A stretch of 64,000 bases of DNA from Echria macrotheca (GCA_030411725.1 MU839835.1:806001-870000), one strand, 5' to 3'; shown: positions 1-14,300, counted from the first letter of the stretch. Notes: a model not told the origin generated them from the sequence alone. Numbers and translations: made by a program.

Positions 1-1439
1 TGCCTTCGGCGCCTTGTCCTCTTCCTTGCGAAGAAAGCGCAGGTCATAGAGCGCCATGGCATTCTTCGGTCCTGCCGCGAGTACCTGATATCCGCCGACG
101 GCGCGGAGGTTGGCGACGGAGCTAGTATGTCGCAGCGCTGTCCACTCGGCCTCGGGCACCCGTAAATCGATGATGGGGACGGTACTGAGCCGGCCACCGG
201 CAACAATGATCTCGGCCGGGTTGAGGGGCAGAAAATCCAGCGCGAGGATCTCGCCCTGTGCCGCCTTGGCCGCGGTGATGTCCTCCGAGCCGGTAGTTTC
301 GACCTCCTCCACCTCCGGCTCCTCCAGCGGCTTGTGGCTGGACCCCTTGCACTTCCTCCTCTTCCATCCCGCCGTCAGCCAGTGGACCAGGTCGTTGTCC
401 ATCCACCGGAGGATGCCCATATTCGTCCCGGCGGCACACGCCAGTCGCGCATTAGCCGGCGCTGCTACACACGTATTGACAACACAGTTCCGCGATGGAC
501 GCTCTGTAGTTCCGTAGAGCGAGTAGCCCACTATCCATGTCAGCCATCCTTCGTACGTGTGAAGAGAGAAAACGTACAGTCTCCCAGTATCCATCCTGGC
601 TCCGTCGGCCCCTCCCCCTTCCTCGGCTTGAGAAACCCAATACCCGGATACATCGTCGGCTGGCGCGAGGTCATAAACATCCGCCCCGAAGACGCATGGT
701 AGCTCAGACTCGAGACCTGCGGAAAACACGGTTCCTGGACCGTATCGAACACGACACCAGGATGCTCCGCCATCGCCAGGTGGGTATTGATCTCGCCGTT
801 CCGGTCCGTCGCGATATACGAGCTCCTAACGACCTTATCGTTCCTCGCTTCCCGCAGAACCGCCGTCAGCCATCATCATCCATCCCAACCATCTTCCCAA
901 CAATCAAAACTCACCAGCATAGACAACACCCAACCCGCTCTTCCCATCTCCGCCCACCCAAAGCGCAGAAACCGCTCCCTTGTTCTCACTGACCTCAGGC
1001 CACAGCCTCACACTCCCCCTCATCTTCAAACCCCCAGCCCACATCATCGCCGCCGCCCCGGGAACATCAACCCGCTCCCCCCGCCCAGGACACTCCCGCC
1101 GCCTCGCAAGCCCATGACTTGCCCCAAACAACTCGCGCCGAATCAGCCCGCCAACGAGCGGCGGCTCGTCCAGCGCGGCAGACCGCTTCACAGCCTTCGC
1201 AAACGCCGCCTGCCGCCGCCGTTCGGCCTGTCGCCGCGCAGCCCTGTCGGCCTCCTTCTTACGCCGCCGCTTCACATTGTCCGCCGACCAGGCCGCATTT
1301 TCAGGCGCTGTTTGGTCCGCCTCGATCTTGAAATACCTCCGACGCTCCGCATCTGCGTGCCCCCAGTTAGCGGTCAGGACATGTGACGTTCACACCCACG
1401 CAATGCCGTACCGTAATAGAAGCCAGGAATTTGACGCAT
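1..1439 (-). CDS. DCAF4: DCAF4-like WD40 protein (3' end off-window)
   Basis: Exons read 1439-1412, 1352-915, 847-557 and 464 down to the window edge, with introns of 59, 67 and 92 nt; phases agree throughout and 407 codons are visible. The start at 1439 has an upstream in-frame stop. The N-terminus reads MRQIPGFYYDAERRRYFKIE, the signature of DCAF4/WDR21 proteins, but only after the first intron is removed. A basic helical stretch rich in KRRRKK and AERRRQ follows, then WD40-like strands such as EILALDFLPLNPAEIIVAGG and VLAAGPKNAMALYDLRF. The family acts as substrate receptor of CUL4-DDB1 ubiquitin ligases; that role is inferred from the family, and the substrate is unknown. The second intron ends in AAG rather than CAG or TAG. 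The propeller is incomplete because the gene leaves the window. Confidence 0.82.
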
Positions 1440-1931
1440 CCTTCTTTCCGAACGAGTGACGTAGTGAATTGATGCTCAGAAACTGTGTTGCATGCAGCTT
1501 TGGAAGGAGCGGCTGTTCCGGACACCTGCACTTTATATAGAGGGCACGGCCAAAGACAAATAAATGCAGGAGCCAAAAAGTTAGTTTCCAATGGCGAGCA
1601 TTTCATCCGCAGCTTCCAGACTCCGACCCCACATTTCTCATGGGTATGCACCCCCACCGCAACTCACGCACGCAATGCGAAACAGAATAATTAATTTTTA
1701 CCTTTATATTAAGTTCTAAGAAATGTTCGAGGCAAGGCTAGCCTCTTCGTAACATCGATACAAGTCTTGAATAGAAAAGCCCAGCTACCAGCTCGCGGCA
1801 TTTTCTCTATGAATCCGCTCAACACCCGAGATGCCACCGGGGGTATGCATGTGATCGATGGCCTCTACCAAGCAATGCCCATGACGCTGTATTGACATGG
1901 CAAATCACGCTTCCTATCATACCGAACGCCT
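1440..1931. other. DCAF4-like gene promoter and PMA1 3' flank
   Basis: This 492-bp gap lies between two minus-strand genes, so it must hold the PMA1 3' UTR and terminator and the promoter of the DCAF4-like gene. An AT-rich patch near 1685-1735 is the only visible compositional feature. I see no gene in it. Confidence 0.6.
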
Positions 1932-4900
1932 CTATTGAGACTTCTCGTGCTGCGTAGAGACACGCTGGAGAGAGACAACTGTAGCGCCTGTTAGCATATG
2001 TTCCTGACAAATAAGGACACAAAAACTTACCAAAGTCCTCGAGCGATCTCTGCTTCTGGCTGCCCTTGGGGGACTTGCCGTGCATCAGGTTGTCGAAGCC
2101 AACGCTGTCCTGCAGGATGTAGTAGACACCACCCATGATGCAGAAGATGCCGAACGAGAAGATCCAGATACGGACGACGGCGACAATCGACGTCTGCTGG
2201 CCGCCCTCGAACCAACCGAACAGGGTGAAGAACGTGGCAATGATGTCGACAACCAGAATGGCACCGGTGAGCTGCCACGAGGGAATCGAAGACCAGAAGG
2301 GGCCGTTGGCACGAGTGATGAAGATGAGCCAGTTCTCAGTGAGCGAGACCTCAAGGAAGACAACCTCGTCCATGTTACCGAAGTTCTGGACGATACCACC
2401 ATCCTCGCCGTGGGCGTACATGGTCGTGACAGTGATCCAGGTGCCGACGGCAAGGACAACACCGAGGAGGACCGACATACCCCAGAGCTTGGGCAGGTTC
2501 CACTTGACAGGAGTCTTGCTGAACGGAGCATTATCGTAGGCAATGGCGAGGGTGGCAACGTCGGCAAAAATGGCAATGAAGACGACAAGCTCGATGTTCA
2601 AGCTGCGGTTCAAGATGGCAATCCAAAGACCAAGGTAGATCTCCAAGTGGATCGAAAGAGCGATACGGTAAACAACGTACGCGTACATGCGGTGGAAAAT
2701 CTGGCGAGAAGTCTTGAGAGCGTCGATGATGGCACCGAGACCGGGGGCAAGGAAGACGATATCGGCGGCGGAGCGGGCAGCGTCAGAGGCACCCTCGACA
2801 GCAATACCGGTATCAGCCTTCTTGAGCGAGGGAGCATCGTTGACACCGTCACCAGTCATGGCAACGAGGTAGCCACGCTGCTGGAGAATCTCGACGACGT
2901 TGTACTTGTGCTGGGGGAACACCTCGGCGAAACCATCGGCAGCCTCGACGAAGTCGTACACCTCAGAGCCGGGCATGTCACCGCCGCCACCGAGACCGAG
3001 ACGCTCAGCATTGTAGACGTTGGTGCCGAGACCGAGCTGGCGAGAAGTCTCACGAGCGATACCGACGGCATCACCAGTAAGCATCTTGATAGAGAGACCG
3101 AGAGACTTCGCCTCGTTGATGGTGCGGGCAGTGTCGTGACGCGGGGGATCCGAGCAGGGCATGATACCGAGAATCTCCCACGAGCCCTCACCGCGCTTGC
3201 GAGCAACACCGAGCGAACGGAAACCACGGGTGGCGAACTCAGCAACCTTGTTCTTGTAGGCCTGGTCAACCTCCTCGGGGATGGGGTGGTCTTCCTCAAC
3301 GGTCTTGAGCACGAAGAGAGGGGCACCCTTCACGCAGGTAATGCGCTCACCCTGGGGAGACTCGACAACGGCGGTGACCTTCTTCGAGACGGGGTCGAAG
3401 GGGTAGAACTCGAGGACGCGGTACTTGCTGAGGACACCCTTGGCGCGGGGATAGTACTTCAAGCTCTTGAGGAAAGCCTTGTCGATGGCATCCATACCCT
3501 TCTTCTTGCGCGAAGCAGCCAAGCAGGCCGTCAACATGAGGTCCTCGGGGTCAACGCCGGCAACCGTGTAGGGCTCAGAGAGCGAGAGCTTGTTCTTGGT
3601 GAGAGTACCAGTCTTGTCGGAGCAGAGAATCTCGACACCAGCGAGCGACTCAATGGCAGAGAGCTTCTGCACGATGGCCTTCTTCTTGGCGAGGTAGGCA
3701 GCACCGACAGCCATGGTAGTCGTGACGACAGCGGGAAGACCGACAGGGACACCAATGATGGTGATGGCCAGGGTGAACTCGAGGATCTGGACGATCGGGT
3801 TGGAGCGGTAGAAGCTGGCAATCCAGACGACCAAGTTGGTGAAGATAACGAGAATCAGGAGAATAGTACCGATACCGTTGAGAACCTCAGTGAAGTGACC
3901 AGTGCCGGCGCTAGCGGCATTGACGAGAGCAGCAGCGCGACCGACGAACGTGTTGTCACCAGTGGCGGTGACGACAACGAAGGCCTCACCACGCTTGACG
4001 GCGGACGAAGCATAGCACTGATCGCCCTTGTGCTTGTCGACAGCAAGAGATTCACCGGTGATGGCAGACTGATCGACCTGGAGGAAGGCATCGTCCGTCA
4101 CAATGCGACCGTCGGCGGGGATGATGGTACCCTCCTCAACCTGGAGGATATCGCCGGGAACGACCTCGGGGGCCTCGATTTCCTTGAGGTTACCGTCACG
4201 GAGAACAACGGCCTTGAGAGCAAGGGTCCTGTGCGACGTTAGCAGTGTCACCCGCGGTGTCACACCGGTTAACTCACTTCTTGAGTTCGTCGACGATAGA
4301 ACCAGCCTGGAACTCTTGGATGAAACCGACGGCAGCGTTGAGGAGCAGCAGGGCGCAAATAACACCGAAATCAACCCAGTCCTGAAGACCAGCAGCCACT
4401 AGAATCACAAGTCAGCAATTATGTCTCGGACGATCCGGCGAGTCGCGCAGTCAGCGCCTCCGACACCACTAGCACATAAGCTTGGCGTGCCGATCGCGGC
4501 CGTTCCATGGTGTTGTAGCCACCCGCAGCGGCCCCCAATTTGTTTCGAAGAGGATCAAACTTACAAACAGCGGCAGCCTGTCAATTGGGGTCAGCATGAA
4601 TCTTGATGCGGGAAGTGGGGCGCATGTTTTGTTTCAACACCACAGCGCTGGGACGACGCTTGGCGGCGGATAACTTACCTCCATGACGAACTGAATGGGA
4701 CCGACGAAGTAGCCGAAGAACTTGAGAATCAAGTTCTCCTTCTCCTCCTTCATTTGATTGAGACCATATTTCCTGCGTCTCTGAAGGACCTCATCGGATG
4801 TAAGACCGACACGGGTATCCGTTTGGACTGCATCTGCGCATCAGCAAAAGCTTGCTCGATTGGAAGACGATGCACTCACGCATATCCTCAGGGACAACAC

Positions 4901-5365
4901 GGCCGGCGCCAGGAGCGGCCTCCTCCTCTTCTTCATCCTATATCGCCAATTGGTTAGCACTTTGCACTCAATTGACGCCAGTCCCTGCATGCGCCAGCTG
5001 TCCGCGCAATGCCAAGCCCCGCGCCCACATGGGACGTTGGGATCGACACCGTGAACAAAGATCACGAGAGATCCCTGTAATCAATGGGCCATGGCAAGCT
5101 CAATTGGCTCACCGACGGCGCCAAACCCATCGAGAGAACACGGAGCAGTGGAGGAGTTGCGGAGAATACTCACCAAGTCATGGCCATCCTGACTTTCCAG
5201 GTCCTCGATGAGGGCGTCAATGTCCTCATCCTCCTCCTCCTCTTCCTCTACCTTCTGCTTGGTGGCGGTAGGCGGGACAGGGTGGGCGGCCTTCTCATCG
5301 TCAAACTTGCCGCTGGCGATGTTGGTGGACAGCGCCGGGGCGCCGGTGGCCGAAGAATCCGCCAT
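1932..5365 (-). CDS. PMA1: plasma-membrane H+-ATPase (P3A-type)
   Basis: Pumps protons out of the cell with ATP and sets the plasma-membrane potential. Seven exons: 5365-5174, 4937-4880, 4827-4679, 4577-4565, 4398-4278, 4228-2031 and 1978-1932, giving 925 aa; the Neurospora enzyme has 920. The acidic N-terminus contains EDEDIDALIEDLESQDGHD. The actuator motif is ITGES, the phosphorylated Asp is D382 in SDKTGTLTKNK, and the hinge is MTGDGVNDAPSLKKADTG. The C-terminal regulatory tail SLEDFVVSLQRVSTQHEKSQ is recovered only by splicing out the last 52-nt intron. Start chosen at MADSS because it matches the family N-terminus. The fourth exon is only 13 nt (GCTGCCGCTGTTT); removing the introns on both sides yields the conserved MEAAAVLAAGL. 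The adjacent 5' DNA has no gene for 9.6 kb. Confidence 0.97.
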
Positions 5366-8300
5366 CGCGCGCTTTGTTGAGCTGCTGCTCGGTGTGCTGC
5401 TTCGGAGCGTGCAGTCAAGATTCGCTGGGAGAATAGGTGATCGATCTGTTGGCAAAAGAAAAACCCGAGGGTGTTGCCGTTATAGGCGCGCGCGCAAAGC
5501 TGAGGTAGGAAGAGCAAAAATTATGTTGCGGGTACTAGGGTCCGGACGCGGCGAGGTAATTGTTTTGATGACCTAATAGGTGAGCGGATGAGGTATGTGG
5601 CGTGTTGGAAGACAGTGAAATCGTCCACACATAAGCCGAGAGGAGAGAGGAGATGGCGAGAAGTTAGGACTCGAGAGGAGACCTCACGTCGAAGGGAGGA
5701 TTTAAGAGGGCCTTCGTGCGTAAAGCAAGAAAAAGAGAAGGAGGGGACGAAGAAGGTGGGTGAGAGGTGTATTTCAAGGGAAGCAGCGAGCTTTCCGGCT
5801 GCTCGATAAAAGTCAATCCTGGCTACGGCGCATTGGACGACAAGCACAGTGTGAGGCTACCCACCTACCTTGGTCCGCGAGGTACCCAGCTTGGGACGAG
5901 TCGGGCGCTCTCCACAACGCAGATGGTCGAGCCGGTGCACTGTCCTAGCCCGCAGCAGGGTGTAGTTGAGGCCGTATCTCGGCGCCTCGGGCGGGCTGGA
6001 TTGGCACTGTGCGTGACCCCAGCGAAAAAGAATTTTGTCCACGGTACCTGTAAACAAGTACCCGTGCTCCACCCGCACCTGCCCTGGTCATCGCAGGGAC
6101 CCCGCGGCCACCAACGACGTTCGCGAGCTTCGCAATCTCGGCGGGCCAGGTACCTCCCCACAGCTCGCCTGCTCGTAGCTGCGGGATTTATCGCTCACTG
6201 GTCGCTGGTTCCATGGCACCCTAATCGCCGCGCATCTACAGACGGCGACAGCGGACAGAAAATCTACATGCTACTTGACATCAATGTCTAAACGCGCTCC
6301 CGACCGGCGCCGCGCCGCGCCGGCGACTGTAATTCGCTCTCGAGAAGCTCCAGCGGTCGCGTGCCCTGCCAATTGGCCATGTTTTGGAATCCTGAACCCG
6401 CGGGCGGCACCCGCAAATCGAGCGACAACAGCGGACAGTCCCTTCCTGTTGCGAGCTCGCCTGTTTTGGAGGCTCTCTGCCCGCGCAGCTTGGCAGCAAG
6501 CGCTGCGGAAGAGCACAGGCGCAAAGCGAGCGACAAGCTTTGGGGGTGAGCCACGGGCTGGAGGGGGGGAGGACCCATGCGCATCGTCACAGTCCTCTGA
6601 CTGGCCAGACGTGGGAAACGGCCCAGAAGGCGCACCTCCAAGGCGACAACGGCTGGCAGAGCGAAGACAGCACTGACAATCGCGACAGCGAAAGCTGCCA
6701 TCCCTGCCAAGTCGAAACCAGCGAACCCAAGATGGCGAAATGGCGAATGAAGGAGGGGGGAGGGATGAAAAGTTCACCAGGCTGACCATCCTGCTCGACT
6801 ACGGTAAAAGGTAGGTACCTTGCGGCGAACGAAGGGCGACGGTGCGCGATGGGGGCCGCACCGTGCCCATCCGGCTCTCGCCCTCTTGGTGCGGTGCGAC
6901 GGTCCCTGTTGTGTGTGAAGACAGAGAGACCCAGCGAGGGAAAAACGCAGCTGCAGAATGCCTGACTGACTGATCCGTGGTGGAGCTGACCACCGGCCGG
7001 ACGATGGAGCCCACGAGCCATTTGTTTTCTCGCTCAATTTGGCGCTGGCGATTTTGCAGCGGGCAGAGCCGGCCGGCGACACCATGGGAAGTAATCTAGC
7101 CGTCGTCAACCTCCATGTCAGGCTGACTTCGGTATGCCGTGGGCCAGCCAGCTGCCAGCACACAGCCAAACTGCCATCTCAGATTGAGACCCCAAGACTT
7201 CCAAGAATGCGATTCTTCACTTTTGCAAAAAGCTTACGGGCAAATGGCAGAGATTTCGGCGACTTGGCTTTCTCGGAACCCTGACGCCGACTCCCTCCGT
7301 GCCTCCCGGCCTGAATGGATGATCGTGCAACAAACAAAAAGCACAAACGGAAGTGCCGCGGGCGTGGGTGAGCGATGCACTACGTCATGGAGGGGCGTTG
7401 ACAGAAGCTCTCATCGAGGCTTCGCATTGGCTGAGAGCGAGGGAACGTGCCTCGAAGGGGATTGGGTTTTTGTTTCGTAGTCAGCCACCCCGACATTCCC
7501 GGCCGGCCAGCCGCCAGCGAGCCCTACGGATCATTATCGTCGGGGATCCGATTTTTTATCTCGTCCCCGGCCGGAGGCTTACTCGTCTTTGCCATGCTTC
7601 ATTATTGTTTACCTGACTGTCGGATTCGCCGTGCAAAGGTGTTCCCTGCCGAGTCAGTCACTTCGACAACCTAGCAAGAAGGCACGGAAGGGCCTAGACA
7701 CCGACGTCAAGGCAAACCCGTCCGGCTGTCTCTCCCCCACGCGAAGGATCAACCCTGAGATCGAGGTATGAGATGCATCCATTTACCGGCTATCGTGGCA
7801 AAGAACAGATGCCGTGCTGCCAACACCATGGATACAACCGCGTATGCGCTGTCTTACCTGTCAGAGACCGCCCAGCGAAGCTTCCCGAGGGATATTTGCC
7901 CAACAATTTGAGCCTCAATGGACGAGACGACCCTCCCGCAGGTTCGGTTGAGTCTAGGTAGATCCCTCCGCATCCCGATGCCGTGCGGCGCCCGCATTGC
8001 AATGATCAGCAGCTCCCGCCGGGTGTCTCAGGAATTCCCCTTTTGGGAGTCTTGGAAGCATGTTGGAAGAGTCTTGGGATTCCACCAAGCGACACAAATA
8101 CCCTCTCGTGCCTCTGTGTGCGACAGCGCCCAGAAGCATAGATTTGGCGGCGCTCGACAAGCCCGCTTGGCACCTTGGATAAGATTGAGATCCGAGTACA
8201 AGGCGGGCAAACGGACTTTCTATCTGCTGCGCCAACCGTGATCTCGTGCCAGGGCGTCCATCCGCCGCGAAGAGCCAGCGGTCTGGCAGAAAGGAAACGT

Positions 8301-11300
8301 TGCCATCGACGACCTCGACCCCCGTCAAGACGCGGTGGACGACATCCTTGAAGATCGAGGGGGCTCGCGGCGAACGCACGGTGCTAAGCTTGGCATGGCG
8401 GGGAAGCCATCAGTTCACGACGGCGATACATGACATTCGTGACCTGGCCGAGGGCGATATTGCCCAGCTTTTCTGGTGCGGTACTGAATCGCGAGAGGAT
8501 TGGCAAGAAGCGCAAAAGCCTCACCTGGCTGGGAGGAACACATTATCCCGCAAATGGCGGTCTGGGATGCAATTCTAGAACGTCGGATGGCGATTGCGAT
8601 TTTAGCCAGCCGTCCAGTTGAGGAAGCTTGGTTCTTGAACCGAATTGGTCCACCGAATGGGCCCGGTTCTCGCGGCCGAAGCCTTCGCTGTCACTGTTGC
8701 CCCTCACGGCTTCTTCGTTACCCCAATCTGCATGGAAGGTTTGGCTCGAAAATCAGCGTCTTTTTCTCCACCGCGCTTGCGGAGAACGAATCCCTTGCAT
8801 ATCGCGCTGCATTGACAAGTAATAGGCGCTTTTAATAGCTCTGCAACGGCGCGGAGAGGATGGAGAAGGGAAGCCCAGCAAACAACATCACGGCTCGAGG
8901 GGGGGGCTGGGAATCCAACATCCAGCGCTACAAGCGCGGCCAGTGCCTGGGCAGCCCGCGCCGTTTGTGCCGTCCTCGAACGCTCGGGGCACCACCGCAC
9001 CAGCAGCACTGACCCTCGGCTCTCTCGCTCGCCGCTGTACCGATCTTACCGGGGTTGGATGTTCAGCATCGGAGGGCTGCGCTTTTCCTTGCACTGTCGA
9101 CATCGGCGGCGACGGGGGTCGACTGCCAGCGATGGCGATCTCTCTTTCCTCTTCGCCGCCGCCTGCGCACTTCCCTCCGCCGGCGCCCCCGGAATGATCC
9201 GTTTGGGTGGGTTCTGGATTGCCCATGGAGGCAACTTTTAAATTGCGGACGGAGCCCCGAGTATCGGCCGGCCGTTGCGCGCGATAGCGGTTCATGTCGG
9301 GAAAAACGGCTTGCAGAAAAATGTTTTTTTTATGTTCTCGAATCGCATCTTCCCAAGGAACAGCACGGGCCACACACAGCTTCCTGCTGGCTTCCTTCGA
9401 GCCTGCTTCCTCTCGATGCAAGCGGCAGAAAATACCGCGCTCTCCACGTGCATCGCCTTCGGTCCTTGCGGGCGTCGGGTGGAGCTGCCCTGTGGAACTC
9501 TGGTCGACAAGCGGTTCTGGACCCTGGCTGTCTGGCTGGAAAAGCGACCGAGAGAGCGGGATGGCTTGACTTTTAACTCTCAATTTCCCACAATCTCCAA
9601 TTTGATGGATGAAACAATGCAAGCAAGCACGCGAGCACCCGACTAACGAGCCGCCATACCCAAGCTGGGCAGCACCTGTTACTGTGGCATTCCTCGTGCG
9701 TTTACCAGGAGCCTGCCCCTACCCTAACGGCTGCCGCTGGGGATATGCCGTAAGTGGTGATAGCAGCGATCTGGCAGTTGATAGGACATGACGCGCAGGG
9801 GCCGGGTTCGCAGAGCCGGAACCTGTCGGCTGGCAGTGGACATCTCTCGGACATTAAAACACGAACGACGCGCGAACGGGCGAATGACGCGCGGTGGATT
9901 CTTCTGATGATTTGCTTGCTCATTGTTTACACCGCTGGGGCATCTGGGAAATTACAAGATTGATATCGCATTGATAGGGTCAAATTCTGTTCAATTTCTC
10001 ACCAGATCACCAATGAAGAGGTCGTGGAGTCGCAGAGAGAAAGCACCGAAAGGGAAAATGTGCCGGTTTCTCAGTCAACTCAGCGCTGGCGAGGCAGTTG
10101 CTTCAAGGGTCGACCACTCCCGCCGACCTATCGGCTGGACGCACATACACAACTCAAGGTTACATATAGAGTGAACAGGGCCCAGCCGTGCGACGAGACA
10201 CATTGTAGCGGTTGTAAGACCGGCAAAGACGTTGCACAAGACCAGGCACCGCCACCTAGGTAGCATACTCCGGTCCCACGAGTCGCACGCGTTCTACCTT
10301 GGTAGGCAAGCCTTGTTTCCCGAGAATGCAAAGACGGAGGGACCGCGGGATATGGGTAAGGGGTAATGTAATGTAAGTGTACGTAGCGGGAGAGATGTGG
10401 GAGCATGGTTGCCGGCATGACGACGCCCCTTTTTTTTTTATGTGCCAAAAGTAAACATTTTTCTTTCCTTCATAACCTCTGCCATCATGTCTCCCTCTGC
10501 AGATTGGATATTTCTCTCAGCTTCTGTTTCCAACTGTCACACAACACATCGGCAGTCCCATCTCGGCGGGAGGACAGCCAAGGCGGACGTAGCGGACAAC
10601 ACAAGTGTTGTTTTTTCTTGCCCTCATGATTGATGTGTGTGTGTCCTGTCCCTAAAGGAGAAAAACACATCGACTTGGCATCCCGTCGGTCCTCAGAGCA
10701 GAGCGACACAAAATTTGTTTGTTACCCGATCGTTGCCCTTGGCAGCAGCAGCAAGCTTATAGACTGTCTTTTTGTTTCATTAACCGGGCCTTGTCTCTTT
10801 TTTTTTCTTGGAGGCAAGCTGGTTTTTGCGCGCATACCGAGGGATCGGGATGGGTCGACCCGTTCTGATCTTGTCTCTGTAGTCTTGGCATCATCAGCCC
10901 GGGAGAGACCTTGAAGCACACGAGATTTGATGATGCTTTCCTCAGTTCCTGCGTGGGCAGGAACACCTTGAGGGCTGAAATTGGAGCTACTGTGGATGAT
11001 GGACTGGGAAGGTGCGATCCGTCCCTGAAATTGGAGGTGGACCGACCAGCTGTATCGATCTTTTGCTCGATCCACTCGTGGTCCGTTCGTGTTTATTTCT
11101 GTCAGTTCCTGTTTTCATTGCCTTTCCCGAGATCTACGCAGTAGCTCAGGTTGCGTCATTCTTTCGTTTTCCCCTCGGTGTTTGGCATATCGGACCAGGC
11201 AGGCTAGCAAAAATGGAAAGGATTTCGACACCAACGAGTGCAGATACATGGATATTCGCCAGCAACCACAAGAACTCCACGCAAACCAGTTGCGTGGTCC

Positions 11301-14300
11301 TGCAACAGCGGCATTGGCGCTTCCCTCTCCACTGCGGAGTACAGAACCATAGCGTTCCAGGCTTCCCGGGACCCAGCATGAAGCGCTGTACTGGGTTATC
11401 CCGTCCGAGATCCAATGTCCTGTTCTCCTGTGTCGGCGCTGGCTTTTGGGCTGGGTCCGCTCTCAAGACTCCATATCTGCTGCGTCGGCGGCCGATGCCG
11501 TGGAAGGCGGTTTCTTTGACATTGCTGAAATAGGTAAACCCCCTTTTCTTTTCTCCCCTTGTCCCACGTGGCGGCCATGTTTTCCATAGCTACGCCGTGA
11601 CATCTCCGTTCACCTCGGCAGCCGAGGTCGGGGCGAGTTTGCCGGGAGTCTGGTGACACTATTGCTTGGTCCCGTTGTTTACGTTCATCGGCATTATCGC
11701 TTTGCCACGCCGATGCCCGAGAGGTGCAGCCGTGAATGCAGAGTTTCGGCAAAATACGTACATGACGGAGATTATATGTAGATCGAAGACGACTTTGAAG
11801 TATGGGCGGACCTAGTGGCCACTAGGTGCATATACGGGAGCCGGACGGCAGGTCCCGAGTCCTGAGTCTTGGGACGGCCGTTCACACAAGAGCAAGCCCC
11901 TGTGACGTGACTGCTAGCGGTTTACGTTTTGATAGTACCAGTAAGGGTTTTCTCAGTCAATCGGTGAGAGTCTATGACACCGTGGGTGATGCCAGCGCTG
12001 GGGCAAAATAGAAGAGAGAACATCGCAGATCTGTAAAGTGACTACCGAAACACTCGAAAGTTAGAGGGGAAAAGAACAACATTCACCAAGACATCTGCAA
12101 CGCCACCAACGGGGCGGTTTTTATGCACGTTGCCATGTTATAGTGCGGGAGTGAAACTCCATAAGGATTGAGATGGTGTCTTGAAATAGAAGAAAGAGCC
12201 AAAAAAACATACAACACCAGGGATTCGCTGGTCGTCACCGACCCAACTACTAGTCTGGCCCTCATTGGCTTATCTATGGGAGAGCGGACGGGATCCCGAG
12301 TTTTCCAATGGGTATGGTCGTATGTGACAGTCAATGTTGGCGTTGTGGTATAAGTCGTGAGCAACAATACCAGACATGTTATCTGACATCACACACTTGA
12401 CACCCCACAACCCACAATAGACCCAGCCCCCCTTCAAAAAGATCATCCTAAATATACTGGCCCGGCATCTATGTTTTCCCCCTGCCTAAGTCTCGTCACG
12501 AGCAAAGCAAACCGGCTCCTGACACCTCACCACCCACGCAGACACCCTCACAGTCCGCACTTACTGTGGTTTAGTCTCCATCCGATATCTATAGCCAAAA
12601 AACCAGCAACTAGACCGACTAGTGCAATCTGATGCAATAATAGACCTCGCCGGCGTCCTCGTGCGCAACTAGCTCAGACGGGAGTGACTTGGGAGGTACT
12701 TCGTCCACAGTGTGCACCAGTCCAGACGCCTGAGCTTGAGGAGCCCACGGGCCAGGTGGTCAGTTAAGTCCCTAACAGGCTCTCTGAAAGGACGAGAAAG
12801 ACATATGAATTACGCAGTATCGATAGGGTTGAGTCGTTACGCCCGTAGGACCCCTCTCCGGGCTTCTGGCCCTGGGCGTGGCAGCGGCAGACTTGTCGGC
12901 CTAGTACGTATGGCGATATGAGCAAATTTATGGCGACCACCGACAGGAATGTGCGCAGCCCAAATCGAGGTGAGATATCTCGGCCGTGAGTTATGGAGTT
13001 TTGGGCAAACATAGAATGGGTTTGTTTTGTCAGTTGATCAGAGCTGGAGTTTGAAACCATCAAATGAGAACATCATGAACATGACTATTCAACAATACCG
13101 CACCGCGTGATATGCTATCTCTTCCCAATATGAGCTTTCAAATTTCCTGGTCGCATCTCCAGAACTGCTTGAGATTATAAACAAGTAGACGTTCCCGGGA
13201 AATGTCGACAAAAGAACATCGATATACTCAGGCGCAGCACCATTCACCGAGAGAGACAACTTGCAATGTGGGACTCATCGACAAACTGTATATTCCACGG
13301 CAACAGAATAAAAAACTGCCAAGCAGTCCTCAATCCCTCATAGACCCCCATAACGGCTGAGAAACTCCCCGTTAGCAGCCATGACTCCAAAATGCGGAAA
13401 GCGCAACCATCAATTTCACTGACCCCAGCCCAGATAAGCATCCACAACCTAGAGAATCTGCATGTCCATAGTCATGATACGGGTGTCAAGAAACCACCCT
13501 GAGGAGAGTGAGTTATCCATCAGCAAGGGCTGGCCGTTTTCGTCGGCCCCAATGGGTAACTTCTCAAATCCTCTCAACCGGCCCAGTATACTTTTCATCC
13601 GCAAGCCCGACACTCCTCAAACGCCCATTCCTCAAACGCCACATATACCATCTCACAATCACACCTTGACCTCGTGTGTCCAAACTCGAGCGAGGCAACT
13701 CCTCCCACCCGGCACGACAATCTCTAGGTATCCAAACAAATGCCCGGAGGGACCTTATTAGCCATGTTACAAGTACCTGACGTATCACCAGCTCAGCGCT
13801 AGATACAACCCCGACCGACCTACGACATCGATCCCCGGACAAACTATGTAGATAGGAAAAAGAAAATAAAAAGAAAACCACCGTTTCGACATGAACAGAG
13901 AAATCTCGAGCCGCAAGATATCTAATATATAAATTTCGGGCTCCAATTCCAAACACATCATCACCCGAAGAACAACGTGGAATAACCCGTATACCAGAGC
14001 GACAACTTTTTTTGGCCGAAGAAAAAAACAAAAAAGAACTGTCTAACACCAAAAAAAAGTAGTTACTCAAGAAAGAAACACGGCAACGAGAACATGTAAC
14101 AGAATCGTTCACGAAACCCGTCATACGGCACCGTAGGAATGTCAAAAAGAGGCACACAGTCCAGAGGATAGATAGAGAAAGAGAAAGAGGCCTTTCCAAC
14201 CCCGTCACCACCGACCAGCCAAAGACGAAACAGGCAAAGATGGCTCGTTGGTTGGTTGGTTGGGAAAAACAAATACTCCAACATACCTATAGAGTCAAAC

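Noticed and set aside
2080..4242. 720-codon open frame opposite PMA1
   Set aside because: It mirrors the third-position bias of PMA1. Its translation is a monotonous Asp/Gly/Val/Leu-rich shadow with no domain.
8888..9622. 244-codon minus-strand frame in the gene-poor tract
   Set aside because: Low-complexity Arg/Pro/Gly composition, no domain, no supporting splice structure, and competing frames of similar length on the other strand.
13564..14211. 215-codon minus-strand frame left of YHM2
   Set aside because: Ser/Phe/Leu/Arg-rich translation of T-rich 3' flank DNA with no recognisable domain.
14247..14263. GTTG repeat as a possible mobile-element end
   Set aside because: A simple microsatellite with no inverted partner or target duplication.
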